Shown piece after piece: positions 26,229 through 39,438 of a stretch of DNA of 64,000 bases (position 1 is the first letter of the stretch; each line of letters opens with the position of its first letter). The notes below the pieces were generated by a model. That model was given only the letters and a program-made list of their open reading frames with translations. It was not told the origin of the DNA and searched no databases. This stretch comes from Lepidurus packardi. Its lineage: Eukaryota; Arthropoda; Branchiopoda; Notostraca; Triopsidae. The position numbers and the translations under genes were made by a program. The stretch covers positions 6,758,001 through 6,822,000 of the forward strand of contig JAKZAN010000005.1 of the NCBI GenBank assembly GCA_023053545.1, given 5' to 3'.

Positions 26229-29200
26229 TTAAGACTTGGTCTTAATTCCTTTCTGGGCGTTTTTCTTCCTCGCTGCAAGCATATCATAAAAGGGGTTATG
26301 GCTTATGCTCGTCCTAATAAAAAAACGATATAAATACACATCCACATTAGTCAAAAAGGGTTACATACTTAATGCAAGCTATCCAGGCATCTTTTTCCTC
26401 CGCGGTGGCAGCTGACATTCGATAAACTTGGTGTTTTCCTTCCACCACTTTTCCTTCCGAGTCCGTTTTGCACGCTTTAATAAATTCCGACCCCATAGCA
26501 TACAACTCAAAGCAATTTGGCTTGTGACGGTCATGTATTTCCCTCACCTGCAATCCACAACGTTTCATTAAATAATTACTCGATCTTTTCCAAAGGAAAT
26601 CAGAAATATATATCTTGGAAAACCGGGAATAAATACTACAATACAATGCGATTTGACAAGCTACCTGAATGTTTTCCAAAGGAATTATTCCCCGGGGCTC
26701 CTTATCGGTTGTGTACTCGAAATAGTAAAGGCAATTGTCATTCAATATAAACCATCTCCTTTTCCAGGATTTGTACCGACCACCTATTATCATAAAAACA
26801 CATGAAAGTATTTAATTTCCATTCAGTTATTGGTATAAACATTATATTTACCTTGTTTGCATAGCCAGCCTTCCCGGTCAGGGTTGAAGAAGGTGTGCAT
26901 GAGATCATTCCCGTCATCTTCGGGTATTTTGAAAGGCTCAGCTTTGATACTTTCGTACAAACTGGCGAGAATATCACGCGGTACATCCTTTCCATGATCG
27001 ATCTCGCGGTTCATGATCACAAACTTCTCCAGCGTGGGTTTGTCTCTCACCGAGGGGTTGTGTAAGGAGGTGTTGAGCATAATGACGGAGAAGGAGAGAA
27101 TATAGCAGGTGTCCAAGCTGCTAAAGATGTTGGGGTTTAATTGGCAATAACGCTGAGCAAAACATTCCATCATACGATCAATCTTTTGCGCTTCACCAGG
27201 TAAGCGAAAGCTCCACAAAAATTGTCTATAAGGAGAAAACGCGCATTATTTCCAATTTCTCGTTTCCATGCCATAAAACTAAGTAAACAAGATGCACAGG
27301 AATGGTTTAGAAGACCGAAACAAAAGAACTTACCGTAGAGCTTGCACCAAAATGAGGTCGGTAAAATCGTGCAATTCCACAAACGCTTTTAAGACTTTTT
27401 CATTGAAATCGTGACGTTCACCTAAGTAGTCTCCAATGGCAGTCTTATTGAGTCCTTCGCCGCGATACAAGAACAACGCCACGTCTTCAGGAGTATGTCG
27501 CAACAATCCATGTTCGAACAGAAATTCTATTCCTTTTTTGGGGTCCATATTGAATTTTTTCCGACCCATGCTCAAGTGTTTGGCTTTCAGTGCATTTTTA
27601 CTACAGGAAAGAAGAAACGTTAATAGAGCTTAAGAAAAATTTCGAAGTACGAAGTAACAAGCTGTCATGAAATTGACTCGCAAATGGTAAACAAATTAAG
27701 TCTGTTAAACAAGATAAGCCCGGTTTTCCTTACCTCTCCTCTCCGTTATCCATGCTCTCCATCTCGGCCGTGACCTCGGCGATTTCATCTCGAAGTTGCT
27801 GCAAAAACAAAACCAACATTAGCATCTGTTCCCAACACAAGATCGTTCGGAAGGTTGGACTAAAAGGCTAAAAACTGGCAAAGAACTAAGACAGAGATGA
27901 AAGAGAGAAAGAGACAATCCTACATTCACACACGTTTATCTTCTCTTTCCTCCGCTTCTCATAACTCTTGAAACAACCTCACTCATATTTCTTTCCCCAC
28001 CAAGGAGAGACCTGCTTAACAGCTAAAGCTTAAAGCTCATGGCTTTTTCGTGCGCATCCATCATGACCTACGCTTTTTAACTTGGCTCGGCTACTTATTC
28101 GCATTCTTTCCACGTGAAACGTCCGTGTCGACGCAATCCTAATTGCGCTTGCATTTACCCACTTCCTTCGTCCTTCTACCGGGCAAGAAATATCCATATA
28201 AAAGAAAACAGAAACGAACTCGCAAAAATGTCTGAAGATAAAATTTGTCAACTGGTCCACACCCACTCCCAAGAACGCTGAAAAAACTCGAGTCCTTCAG
28301 TGTTTGTTTTCTTACCAACTTCCTCCTACTTTCAATCCTTTTAGAGTTCTATTCAAAGAAAAAAGAATACATCACTCCCTTATTACCGGTTTCTGAACGA
28401 GATCCCATTCAGACTGATGGTGCCACACCGTACTCCGCGTGTTGTTTTTCGCGAGCGCTTTTCCGTAGGATGAACGCGTTGGACAAATAGCACCGTGCAA
28501 ACTACGAGTAGGACTAGCCTTGGCGGCCACTTTGCGTAAATCAGGTTGACTAGCATTTGTACTCCAAAATCGTGTCTTCCGACTCTTGTTGCCAACACTA
28601 CTTGGAGCTTTGGCCTTAGCTTTACATTCATCATGGCTATTGCGGAACGCATTTTTTTCCTCTTCAGCATATGAGTCAGACACCAAGTCGCAGCACTGGG
28701 AGCTGTTGTCCCCCTCCGTCGAGACAGATATCTTTGATTTTGACCTGACGCATTCGTCGATTAACCTCGGGCAAGGAGAAACCTCTCTAGGGCATGGTGC
28801 TTCTTCTAACGACGTTAGGCTCACGCATGATGCTTGAACGGAATGCAAAGCTCCTTGACTGTTGGACTTGTTGCTTTTCTTGTTGATTCGTCGCAGGGAT
28901 CCAAACCATCCTGCTGCCATGATTCCCACTTCACCTGGTGACATTACATTCGTTGGCCCTCCCACACCTTACGTCAAAAAGAAAAAGTTTCTAGAGGACT
29001 TGGGGGGAAAATACTGCACGTAACTTATGTCTTTCGCAAGAATGAAAAAATCACTGTTGACGAATCCGTCACACTTCCACGGGCCACGCTTTTACGTCAA
29101 CAATGAAAATCGCAGCTCATTCAACCTCTGTGCCAAAAATTCGAAAAACATTTCCACAGTAACCACTTCACTAGACAGTTCGAATGCTACTCCCTTTACT

Positions 29201-32200
29201 AAGCGCAGGAAAATGTTCGATAGCTGGCTGGCAGAGGTTGTGTTGAAGGATGGGCTTAAGACAAGAAAAGCACACGCCTCCCTTTCGCTGCATTCCTGGT
29301 TCCGTTCGGGGAAACGGAGAGAGAAACGGACTTGTAACTGGCCTTTAACCAGAAATTGCCCATGACGTCAGTCTAAACCTCATAAGAACCCCAAGGACCA
29401 CGTGACAACAACAGGTGAACCTTTCCAAAATTGCAGATTCGTTAAGGCCGTGAGCTTGCATCTTAATGAGTTGAGGGGGGAAAAGCTTCTTACAAACCGG
29501 CCAGACGCCAACAATTTTTTTTGTAATATTTGACTTAGGAAACTAACAAGGAAACTTCTTAATTTGTTTGCCTACAATTCCCTTCCTACAAAGCTTTCTG
29601 CAAAGCTTCATCTTCCAAGTAAAAAAGGCAAAAAACTTGCTGAATCTTACTCATAACGAAAAAACGAACGCGTTTATTTTTGGTTTAATTTTGTAGGGGA
29701 GTATGGAAGCGGAGATTCTGCAGCGGAAACACCGAATGTCGTTTGGAAAGGAAGTGGGTTCAACCACGATAAACGCTTATCAGTTTGTAACTAACGTCCG
29801 TCAACCTAATTATTGCCTGATTAAGAAGCGTTTGCACTTTCTCACTCTAGCGAGCGTCATGGATTGCTCCTCACCGGAAGTTATATAACTCAAATCCGTG
29901 TTGTCGTCCGTTGCAAGTTCTCGCCCTTATCGTGCCTTTTCACATTATTCCAGCAAAGCATAAGAAGCTAGAAATTCCTATGAAACAGACGTTATAAATA
30001 TTCTTATGAAAACAAGTTATGTTCTCATCAGCGATAAAAACTACTCTTGCTTACTTTATCTTCGTACAATGCAACACACTTGAGCTATCTGATGAAACCC
30101 CGTGTTTATCTGCTCCCTAACGAAAATTAACTAGTAGCAACAACCGCTATGCGAACGGCTTCATTGAGCAGCCTGCCAAGTGTCAAAATAGCTGAGAATT
30201 AACATTTGCTGCTCTTGCTTAACAATAAGATCTGAGGTCCTACATAAAGCTAAAGCTTCCTCCAAGCCCAAAAGTGAAAACCTGAAATCTTTTTAGTCCA
30301 ACCGTGAAACTTTGACAATGAGAAATCTTTTTCCAGAGCTAAAAAACTTAGAAATAAATCAAGTTATATTTACCTGGATTTCTTGCAGTAGTTCAGTTTT
30401 TCTTCGTCGGATTTCTAACAATAGCTGCTGTTCGTCACGCGTCAAATCTGTAACGCAAGAGAATTTCTAATAAAAACCAAGTTAAACGAATCAAATCACT
30501 CAATGCACTTTTTAAACGTAAGGATTAGACAAAGTACACAGAAGAGTACAAAATTCCTCCAGAGGATGGGAGAAGGATTTTTTATTTTTACGAAAAAAGC
30601 GTGTCAATTATAGCATGACTAAACCTTCAACAATGCGAAACTGTGCTATACCATGACGACGACATCTGCCAGTATTTCTTTTTTCTAGCAACCCAATAAA
30701 AGGAGTTACGCATTGACACAAGAGTCAACGGCTTCTGGTCTTAGTGCTCCCTGGACGGCAGCAAGAGCACAACAACAGTAATTAAAGACCCATGACTAAT
30801 TCCGGTTTCCTTAAGATTAGCCTAATTCGATTGCGGAACTTTCCTGCTTAACCTCATGACGACCAGGAAAGTTACTTAATGGAAGAACAATGGAGAATTG
30901 TTCGGTACGAAAATTAGCTTGATGGCGTTTGCTTGTTGTTTTGTTGAATGTTGATTCCGGAAACAGGTGACACCCTCTACCAGGGCTGCTCCCGCCCGAA
31001 ACCCCAAATATCTCGCTTGTGTATGGCCATCTGCAGCCAAAACCGACATGGCATAGCACATTTAACGTCACAGTCCATCTCCGCTCGTTCCCTTCCCTTC
31101 CTATGCTTCCCGACACACATAAAACCTAAAAAACCGGAAATGTGACGTCAATATCAAATATGCAGCGTCCTTCAGAAGCCTTCCAAGTTAGCATATTCAA
31201 ATAATATACACTTAGTAATCTCAAGTTCCGGAAGAAGTCCTTCAAAGCTAAAGGAATGCTGTTCTGCATGGATGACCCAGTATTGCTGGTCGTTTAATGG
31301 TGTACCGTGTACTCCACCTTGTCCTACAATGCCATTCCTCCCACGGTCTCCCAAGTTTCCAAACAAAATGCCGCTCTTCGACTCAACTGTTACTCTTTTG
31401 TGGCGGCAGGGACACTCTAAACGTTGTATACTATGAGAAAATTTAGAATTGAGAGCTGTGAAACCTTTAGCAAACCAAATTAATGGTGTTGCTTTCCAAG
31501 CTGTATACTTTGCTGCGGCTCTGGGGGCCTAATTTCCCATTCGTAGATCGGTCAACCCCTATTAGCCAACAATCGAACGTTTTCCGACCACCCAACAATC
31601 CACAAACCGTTAAAGACCAAAGAAAATTTTCTCAAAATACACCAATAGGCAAAAGAGTAACTGCCGAAGCTGCGTCGCGTCGTCCAATAAACCCACAAGA
31701 AAAAAGCGAACGTTTTGTACCACCCACAAATAACACCACGGTAAAGCTGTCCGAATTTAAAAATGTTCGATTTTTTTCTCCTTTCACTGTCACAGCGTGA
31801 AGTATAGTAGCCCAAATAGGTCAGAAAACGTTAGCTGGAATTTAAATTGGTCCTTTTTCGACCGAGGTCATATGTGAGCTTGTCCTATGCTTCTACAGCA
31901 AGTACGCCGCGAGAAACGGTTAGCAAAACTTTAAATTCGCATTCTTTATATATCAGGAGCTGTTTACTGTGTCCCTGATCCTCTCCAACAATGGTCACTT
32001 GATGCCTAAAACACATCCTGCTAGTTTCTACTTCGTAACGGTATGCTTATATAGAAGCATCTTTTTGTGTCCATTGAGCATTGACCAGAACCTGAAACCT
32101 GCAAGCTTATAATCTTCGAAAATCCGAAAGGTGAACGGCTTACGAACATCTTAATGGTATACTGGCCTCTCCTTTAACGCTCTATTGATAGACCAGTTAT

Positions 32201-34796
32201 AATCACCGATTTCAAGTGTACTCTATTTCGTTTACTTTTCTGTATGGAATCCTTATCTATGCAATGAAAGATGTTTAATGACTGCAACACGCTCGACTTG
32301 AAGGATGTTGTCGTTGGATGTTGGCGTTAGAAGCCAAAGAAAGCATGACAAGAATGAATCCAAACTTTTCCGAGCTATTAGATGCCCCACCAATATAATT
32401 AGTCCTCTGTTCAACTTGCTGGGCCCTCAAATCTCCCTTCTTTCCATTCGAAAAACCGACCTACGCACCCGAATCAGGCCGCGATACAAATCTACTTAAA
32501 CATAGGACCAAAATGTAAGCCCTAAACTACTTCTGCTCCCCTTAAAATCTTAATATAAAGATCCTGAATACTATCCCAAGGAAAGCCGTTGTAAAGTAAA
32601 TTATACAAAGATGAGTCTTGATCAGATTAAAGAGCGAAGTAAGGTTCAGAATTTCCAATACGAAATTTCCCTAAAACTTTTGTACCTAAATGGCCACGAT
32701 TCTGTTCTGAAGTCGCCACCATAAATTTTGACCTCAAGCAGAGAACAGGAAGAAAGGAAAGTTATCGTACAAGTATTTGAGGTAAAACTTTGAGCAGCAA
32801 AGTCAGGAAGAAGCCAACCAGCCCATAATGTCGACATGTCGACACCTTTGTGTATCGCACGAGACGATGATAAGGGGGATGATATCCTTACCTAAACTTG
32901 AAACTGACCGTTAGCCCATTGGCAGCGCCGGCAAATTGACAATAGATCTCGGTTACGCTTGATTGCCAAGGCTAGCTTTTGACCTTAGACTCTTTATTAT
33001 TAGAGCGGCCTTAAAAGGGAAAAAGTGTAACACCGGTTCCTTCTGCTTCTCGCAGGCGTCTCTCGTTTGAAACATTTTCCCTTGTCAGAAAGGGGCTCAG
33101 GATACAAGACGTCGCTGTATGTGTGACGCGTACAAGAGCAGTCAACAATGCCAGATCACATGTGAATCGTTAGCAAGGGGCTCATTTGGTTCTCAGGTAT
33201 GGATCCACGTTACCCAAGGTTTCTGACAGCTACAGCCATATATATATATACATGCTCAAGACTTTATGGCCCCCTTTTGGTTCAGTTACTTGTCTCCTTA
33301 CAGCATTTTACCGGTAAGTAACGGTGCCGGCCGTCTCCCCGAAATTTCGTGTATGTTTCTATGTCGTGTGCTGTTACGAATGCCATGCTAATCGTGGGAT
33401 TTGACCTGCCACAGGGAAACCCAAGTCGCGTATTGTCCTGCCCGACATTCACAACAGACGAGACCTCGTTAGATTCTCACGCATATATGCCTTCCGCCTC
33501 AAAAGTTCCATACACACACAAAAAAAAAAAAACGTTTTGCGACCCCAAAATCTTCTTGGGTGTCACAAAAAAGCATCCCAAACAAGTTGTTGGGGGAGTA
33601 AACTAGGGAATTTGATGAAAAGGGACCTTTGGAGGCCCAAATTAACATACCCCTATGCGTCGCGACCACTATACAGAGCCTTCGTTTTTTCTCAGCAAAA
33701 CGTAGGCGCGTAATAAGGTTCTTTTTACATAAGAAAAACTCTTCGATTATGTAACCGCCATATTCTAAGAAACCCTCTTTGGATGTATGCCACAAAACGA
33801 AACGTTTTTTTAATGAGGCCTCCACAAAAGTTCGATTGTCAGATAACCATCATATTCATATTTCTACGCGAAACCATCATATTCATATTTTTACTCGAGG
33901 TAAGAAACGAACTTTTTTAATGCTCAAACTTCAGATTCTTATTTGTACCACGTTTATTTAAACCTGCGGAACCTCGTTTAGGGACATGCAACTTCAATTA
34001 AAGTGAACGATTTTATTTCGGGATTTTACAGGAAAAATAATTCCCTTTTTTATTAAAGACTTAACGCTCCACGGGTATTATGACAAAAAATGTGGATTGT
34101 CTGCCAGCACAAAAAAATGACGGTTTAAAGGGCCTTTGGACTTGAGGCATAGAAGTGATGTTTGCCTTTGCCAACATTCGTTTTTTCCCTCGCCGGACGC
34201 GACAGAAGTTTTTGTTTCCAGTAGGAATTCCGAGAACAATCAAATAAGATTCCAATTTTCGAAATATACGTTTTAAAGCCAAATCCAAGGTTCATATTTT
34301 CTTTTAAAATGTTTTTTGTCCTCCTAGACGCAAGACAAAGTAACTGCGATGAAATCTTCAGAACAAGGAAAGACCTTTCTATATTCCAATTGTCAATTAA
34401 TAAACTCCCACAACGATCCGTTTCATACCCGAAAACGTTATTTTTCTTCCCTACACGCAAAAAGCTCCACGAAATGAACGCCAAATGTTAGATACTGATA
34501 TCTTGTTGCACAACGTGAAAGTGAACAAAACCATCACGGACGCGGAGATTTTTCAACAGCCTCCATAAATCAATTCAGAATACCGGATACAATGGCTTTC
34601 ACCTTACATTTTAATCTTTCTATGAGACTTGAGCTGGGCTTTACTTCTAAAAGTGAAGCAAACTCATAAATATTCAGACAATTAACTTACATTTATTCAC
34701 GATATTCTCCCAATCCAGCTTACTAGGGCTCAAGTTTAACTTCAGTATCGTCGCCAGATTTGCGTTCTCCAACGATGGCATTTTCGATGACACCAT
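26229..34796 (-). CDS. step: Cytohesin (Sec7-PH Arf guanine-nucleotide exchange factor)
   Basis: Eight exons (34796-34691, 30447-30374, 27798-27734, 27600-27334, 27225-26852, 26783-26665, 26547-26369, 26313-26229) join exactly to 423 codons. Cytohesins load GTP on Arf GTPases at membranes rich in phosphoinositides; fly steppke acts in insulin signalling and epithelial morphogenesis. Order of parts: a short N-terminus, a coiled coil ([19 protein letters not shown]), the Sec7 domain at about residues 80-265 with motif 1 [19 protein letters not shown] and motif 2 [14 protein letters not shown], then the PH domain ([39 protein letters not shown]), and a polybasic tail ([16 protein letters not shown]) that aids membrane binding and autoinhibition. 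No insert separates the PH glycines. Introns 1 and 2 are long (4.2 and 2.6 kb) and contain an alternative first exon. Confidence 0.95.
28387..28965 (-). CDS. Candidate alternative first exon of cytohesin (long N-terminus)
   Basis: The frame opens with ATGs at 28965, 28944 and 28920 and ends at a donor GTAATA in phase 0. It therefore splices in frame to the coiled-coil exon at 27798, replacing the first two exons. The result would be a 540- to 555-aa cytohesin with a 178- to 193-residue extension. The extension starts [20 protein letters not shown] from the third ATG, is rich in Ser, Cys and Lys, and has no recognised domain. Evidence is open frame, donor, phase and strand only; it might be a chance frame. 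Confidence 0.45.
30448..34690. other. Cytohesin intron 1, about 4.2 kb
   Basis: No exon or RNA gene is recognised on either strand. It contains a short TA run near 33238-33251 and scattered short frames without motifs (for example 31483-31800 and 33349-33606). Confidence 0.5.
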
Positions 34797-36285
34797 ATCC
34801 AAATTTGCGAATTAGAAACTTAAGTTTGTTTGAAACAATTGCACGTTTTCTTTACGCCATTTGTCACTGTGGTGGTAAACTAGATTACTTCCCAAGACCT
34901 TTTAACGATTTCTAGTAGCGTAATCCGTGGGAACCTTATCTCAAGCTCTTTTCCACAAGCTCGGAAAGGAAACAGGATTTCGGGGACCAACACTAACAAA
35001 ACGTTACTACGACTACTGCGATACCATAAACTACTATACGGCCACTGCTACTACACCTTCTTCCTGCCGGCGATGAAGACTGACGGGACCAAAGACAGCA
35101 CTGTATAAGCCCTGTCCCAGCTGCAGGTAAACTATCAGCAATGCACGCTCAGGTGAAGCTCCGCCCCCTTTGAATCCCCTTATTCTCTCGTCTTTTCGTG
35201 TTCCTGAGAGCGACAGCCCCAAATGCGGAAAGCCCTTTTAATGTAAACGGTTGAATAGACTCGTCTCTAGCGCCAAACAGGGACTGACGACTTGACGAGT
35301 TTCGTCCTTTTAAAAAAGAGCTTGCTGACTTGGAAAGATTCCTTCGGGTTGAACTGAGCGGTTCGGGTTCTGAAACACTACTCTAATTATCCTCTCACGC
35401 ACCGGATGTCACACGACCTCAACCCTTTAAGTTCTTTTAAAAAAATCCTTCAAGACTGGGGGAAGAGGTTTAAAGGTCAGCGAGTTTTCAGAGGATGTGG
35501 GAACAGATAGCAGTCGCTTCTCACGTTGAGTTGAGTAGGAGGAATCTTCCAACCAAGATATTTTGAAATATAATCCAAGGCACCTGCAGGCAAACTGAGG
35601 TGCGTTCGTGAGAATGCCCTACGGATAATTATGCTGGAAGTTCTCCCCGAAGCTGCGTGCAATGGGGGCTCATCACGGACTCCCCATGCTCTAGCATCCG
35701 CCCCAAAGGGGATACAAAGATAAAAGCGTTTGTTCCGAGGAGGACCATGGGGAAATATATTGGGAAGCAATATAACTTTGTTCTCAATTTGGCTCTGATT
35801 GAAAGGCCTACGTTTCGAGACCTGCTGAAAAGGTGGGAAATGGTCCTCTCTTGACCGTCCGAGACCTTTTGTATCGACTTTGAAAGAAAAGCTATTTGCC
35901 CAATGGACCCCATATGACGACGGCATTAGAGGCAATCCCAACAATTGTCTGGCCTAGCTGTTCCCATAAGATATAGGAAAGGCCTCTTTTACCCTTCTAA
36001 GTTCTCACCGGACTGTGGATTCAAACATGGCTGAGTCCGAGTGGTGAATGTAACACCACGTTTTAAGAGCAAAATAAGAAAGACGAAACCTGTAAAAGAG
36101 AAACTTAACAATAGAGCACGTAGACCAATTATACGAAAAAGTATTGGAACACTGTAAGCTTAGACATATGCAAAAGTTTTCTTGTATTTGTGTTGTGAAG
36201 AGGAGGGTTTCGTAGCCGAATTTTGTTGGACTGGTGCCTACTTTGGCAAGTTTACAATTGCATGGGAGAATTGACGAGATTTTAC

Positions 36286-36370
36286 CTGCTATCCGGAAGC
36301 CTTCGACGTCTATGCCATCCATAATGTCACTTGAGTCGTAACTGTCAGAGAAACCCAGCTTTTTCCGCAT
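36286..36370 (-). CDS. Candidate distal first exon of cytohesin
   Basis: Eighty-five coding bases from ATG 36370 to a donor GTAAAA in phase 1, the same phase as the exon at 34796-34691. Joined to the exon at 30447 it gives ...[18 protein letters not shown]. The Asp made at the junction recreates the DLT-E start of the vertebrate cytohesin coiled coil, better than the Tyr made by the 34796 exon. The product would be 415 aa. This suggests two promoters about 1.6 kb apart. There is an upstream in-frame ATG at 36406; I prefer 36370 because of the following basic-acidic MRKKLGFSDSYDSSD segment. Confidence 0.55.
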
Positions 36371-37811
36371 GGAAAGGACAAAAAAAGCACCAAAACTAGG
36401 CTTCAAAACTAGGCTTTGTTACTCCTTGACAACATACGCCATTTACCGTAACGGGTTTGAGAGTCATGCAAGCCTGTGTACTGCGAACAGTTTGGATTTT
36501 CGAACTGCGAGACGCTTTCAATAAAGTAATTTTAAGTTTTTATGTAAAGTAATACTTAAGTAATTATCAGAAAGCTTAACGGTTTCATATGCACGTTTAT
36601 AGTTGAACACAATGGTAAACAGTTTTAAACGATTAGTTAAGGCTAAGGCAACTTCGTAGTCGTTAACTTTTTCTTTCTGAGGTCGAACAGACTTTCCGCA
36701 TCTCAACCTCCCAATGATACGGAAAACATACTACTCAATACTGCATCTCCTAAACCATTATTTACACCCACTTAACAAACTCCTCCCAATTTTTTATTAA
36801 GTTTTATAGACGAAATCATGTAAATGATTGATGAATAAACAAGTTTTACACGTTCAAGTTTTACAAGTTCAACAGGCTTTCAAGCCTACGCCCGCTATTT
36901 GGAAAAAAACGCGCAATGCATTGCAAGCATTATATATGATCTTATTCGAAATGTACGTGTACTACGATTCACGCTACAAATGAACCAATCAAGAATGTTT
37001 TAGCTGTGAAAATGTAGGAAACGGATAGTACAGTTAACGACAATAGTAGAGAAGACGTGAAAAAAGTTTGAACACCATATACATGTACAAGATATGACGA
37101 AAAATTCGGTCACCTGCTGGTATGGCTGAAGCTGCTTCCCCTCTACGTTAACTAGCGTCCTCCTATTAACCAATCGCATTAACAATACCTGTTTTCTGTG
37201 TTCAAAGCAATCGAACCCAAAAATCAGTTCAACAGTAACGAATAGTTTGAAAATAAAAACGATTAAAGAAAGAAAAAGGAAGAGAAGATACAATTATGTG
37301 AAAGCTGAGAGCCACGCCCCATTTCCCATGGTATAACAAATATTTTAAAACGTTCCCCTTCCGTATCTTTTCATAAATAGGGGTCACCTGTGCGACAAAG
37401 AAGAGTCAAGGTACACCAAATGACCCGGTGTGTGAACGTAGATGGAACGCGGCATGGTTAGCAACTCAGTTTACCTTATTTTCTGTTCTTAAGAAAGATT
37501 ATGCCGTTGTGGTGGTAGTAGTAGGTTTGCCTGGGATGGGACTTTAACCACTCGAAACTCATATGATCATGGTAAGGATGAATTGTGGAAAAAAAATTGT
37601 TCGAACTCAAATACCTCCAAAACGACTTTCCCCGCAACGTCTTTTTGGCAACTTAAACGTGCCATAGCAATCGCATTTAACTTGTGTGGTCTTTTTTTCG
37701 CCTGCCAAGTATGATCTTCGCTAACCGAAACGAGCTAATAGGACTCTTACCTTGCCAAGCTGAAAAGCCATCTAACCTTGTACTGGGCGCTCATCATCCC
37801 CAAAATCCTGT
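36371..37811. other. Intergenic, cytohesin 5' side / LUC7L3 3' side
   Basis: AT-rich sequence without a recognised exon. It should hold the distal cytohesin promoter at the left and the LUC7L3 3' UTR at the right. Confidence 0.5.
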
Positions 37812-39377
37812 TCATTCCACCTTTGAGCCGGGTTCTGTGAAACCAAAGAGGGTTAATTACACATTGTTTCAAATAATTAGGAACTATCACGTTATTACCA
37901 TCACGGCTCTTTTTCGAATCTTTATCCTCGCCGTGACTAGAGTGAGAACGGCGTTTCCCATTTCGGTCGTGGCGGTCTCTTTCATAACGATCCCTCCTAT
38001 GTGAAAGTTTACAAGTTTTATGCACAGGCAAAGCAACTTGGAAGCTTTTTGCAGCAACATACCTGTCATTCCTCTGATCTCGGCTATTATGATCACGACC
38101 TCGACTATTGTAATGACCTCGAGATGAGCGGCGATCATCCCCACCCCGGTATCTGTCCCGATTGTCTCTATGGCTGGGACGATCGTCATCGCGGCTGGAT
38201 CTGGAATGGCGCCTTTCACCACCGTCGTTGTCTCGTCTTCTACGTTTCTCATCAACTTCTTTACCGCGTTCTTGTTCTCTGGAAGATCGAGCTTTGTCTC
38301 GTTGTTCCTGTAACCATGCAATATAATTGAACAAACATTTTAGAATCAAACATACACAACTTAAGCTTGCATTGATCATACCAGGAGTTCTTTTACAGCA
38401 GCCCTCATCTTGGCATAGCCTAAATGTTGTTTGCCCATCAAGTGGTCGTCTAAGCGGCTTGGCGCGTCGCCAACAATTAAAAACGCGCCACACACTTCAC
38501 ATACCTCCATTTGTTTTTCTTGTAGGCTCCCGAATTCAGCCACCTAAAATAAAACTACGTAAAAAAAACTGAGATATAGAGAAAAAGTGAGAAATCGCAT
38601 ACTGGTATACGGTGGTTCGTGTTTAATTGACTTTGCAAGGTTATTTTCTCAAGTTTCAAGGCTTCACACTGTTCCATTAAAGTCTGCGCTTCGTCTACAT
38701 TGCCGGCATTTCCTTTTTCCTCAGCTTGGGCTACCAAAGCGTTAATACTGTCGGTTAAGGCTTGAATTTCTTCCAGTGATTTCAAAACTTGGGGGGATTC
38801 CTAATAAGACAAAACAAATGCTATACTTAGATCAGAAAGCACCAATTGATTAAGTAATTACTTTATCGCCTTGTTGTGCTGCTAAACGCTGACGACCTTT
38901 GCTGATCTTCTTATTAACTTCTTCCAACATACTGCGGCAGTAACGAACGAACTCGTCCTCAAATTCCCGTTTGGTATGGGCAGGGGCTACATCATATTTC
39001 GCTTTTACATGGTCATCATGAACTTTCGTGCAGCTGCCCAAGTCCGCTTTTGTATTAACAAACAAATCATGAGGGCAGAATTTCACTAGGTAATACCGGC
39101 ATACCTAAGAAGTTAAAAGAATCAACTTTGAACTTGGCGCTACCGATTGCTAAGAAGTAAACACGATACGATATCACGCGTCAGGTCCGAAAACATTAAG
39201 GAAAACTTACAAGATTTACTAGCTCTTAATCACGTCAAGTAAGCAACAAAACTTAAATAAACTGAATTTACTTACATCGGGGTCATGATAACTAGGTTCT
39301 TTGACTTTGTCAGTGGGCAAAGCATTCCTGTTTCTGCCCATTAACTCGTCCAACAGTTGCGCAGCCGACGACGCCAT
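37812..39377 (-). CDS. LUC7L3: LUC7-like protein 3 (U1 snRNP-associated splicing factor)
   Basis: Seven exons (39377-39276, 39104-38862, 38800-38603, 38543-38382, 38307-38063, 37996-37899, 37834-37812) join to 357 codons. LUC7 proteins bind U1 snRNP and help select 5' splice sites in the nucleus. The N-terminus AAQLLDELMGRNRN starts the LUC7 domain. A first zinc finger (C..YYLVKFCPHDLF...CTKVHDDH) and a coiled-coil stretch follow. The second, C2H2-type finger (EVCEVCGAFLIVGDAPSRLD, ending HLMGKQH) is the most conserved part and fits LUC7L3. The C-terminus is an Arg/Ser/Asp-rich tail typical of SR-related factors. The last exon adds only 23 bp (PGSKVE then TGA). If the preceding donor is not used, the frame reads on to a stop near 37750. 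Confidence 0.92.
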
Positions 39378-39438
39378 TTTTGTTATCAAAAACTACGAGC
39401 AAAAACTTTTAAGCAGACCCTTGCCATTAGGCTAACTA
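39378..39438. promoter_or_regulatory. Divergent start region of LUC7L3 and TMEM186
   Basis: Only 61 bp separate the two ATG codons, which point away from each other. Transcription must start within or beyond this interval, so the two genes very likely share a bidirectional promoter, perhaps with overlapping 5' ends. No TATA box is seen. Confidence 0.6.

Noticed and set aside
29027..29365. Plus-strand frame of 112 aa inside the cytohesin gene
   Set aside because: No family, no splice partner, and antisense to the promoter side of the alternative exon.
31483..31800. Plus-strand frame of 105 aa with weak internal similarity
   Set aside because: Located in cytohesin intron 1; the similarity between its two halves is too weak and there is no domain.
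35477..35944. Minus-strand frame of 155 aa
   Set aside because: No motif, no splice logic with neighbours, and a length expected by chance in a window of this size.
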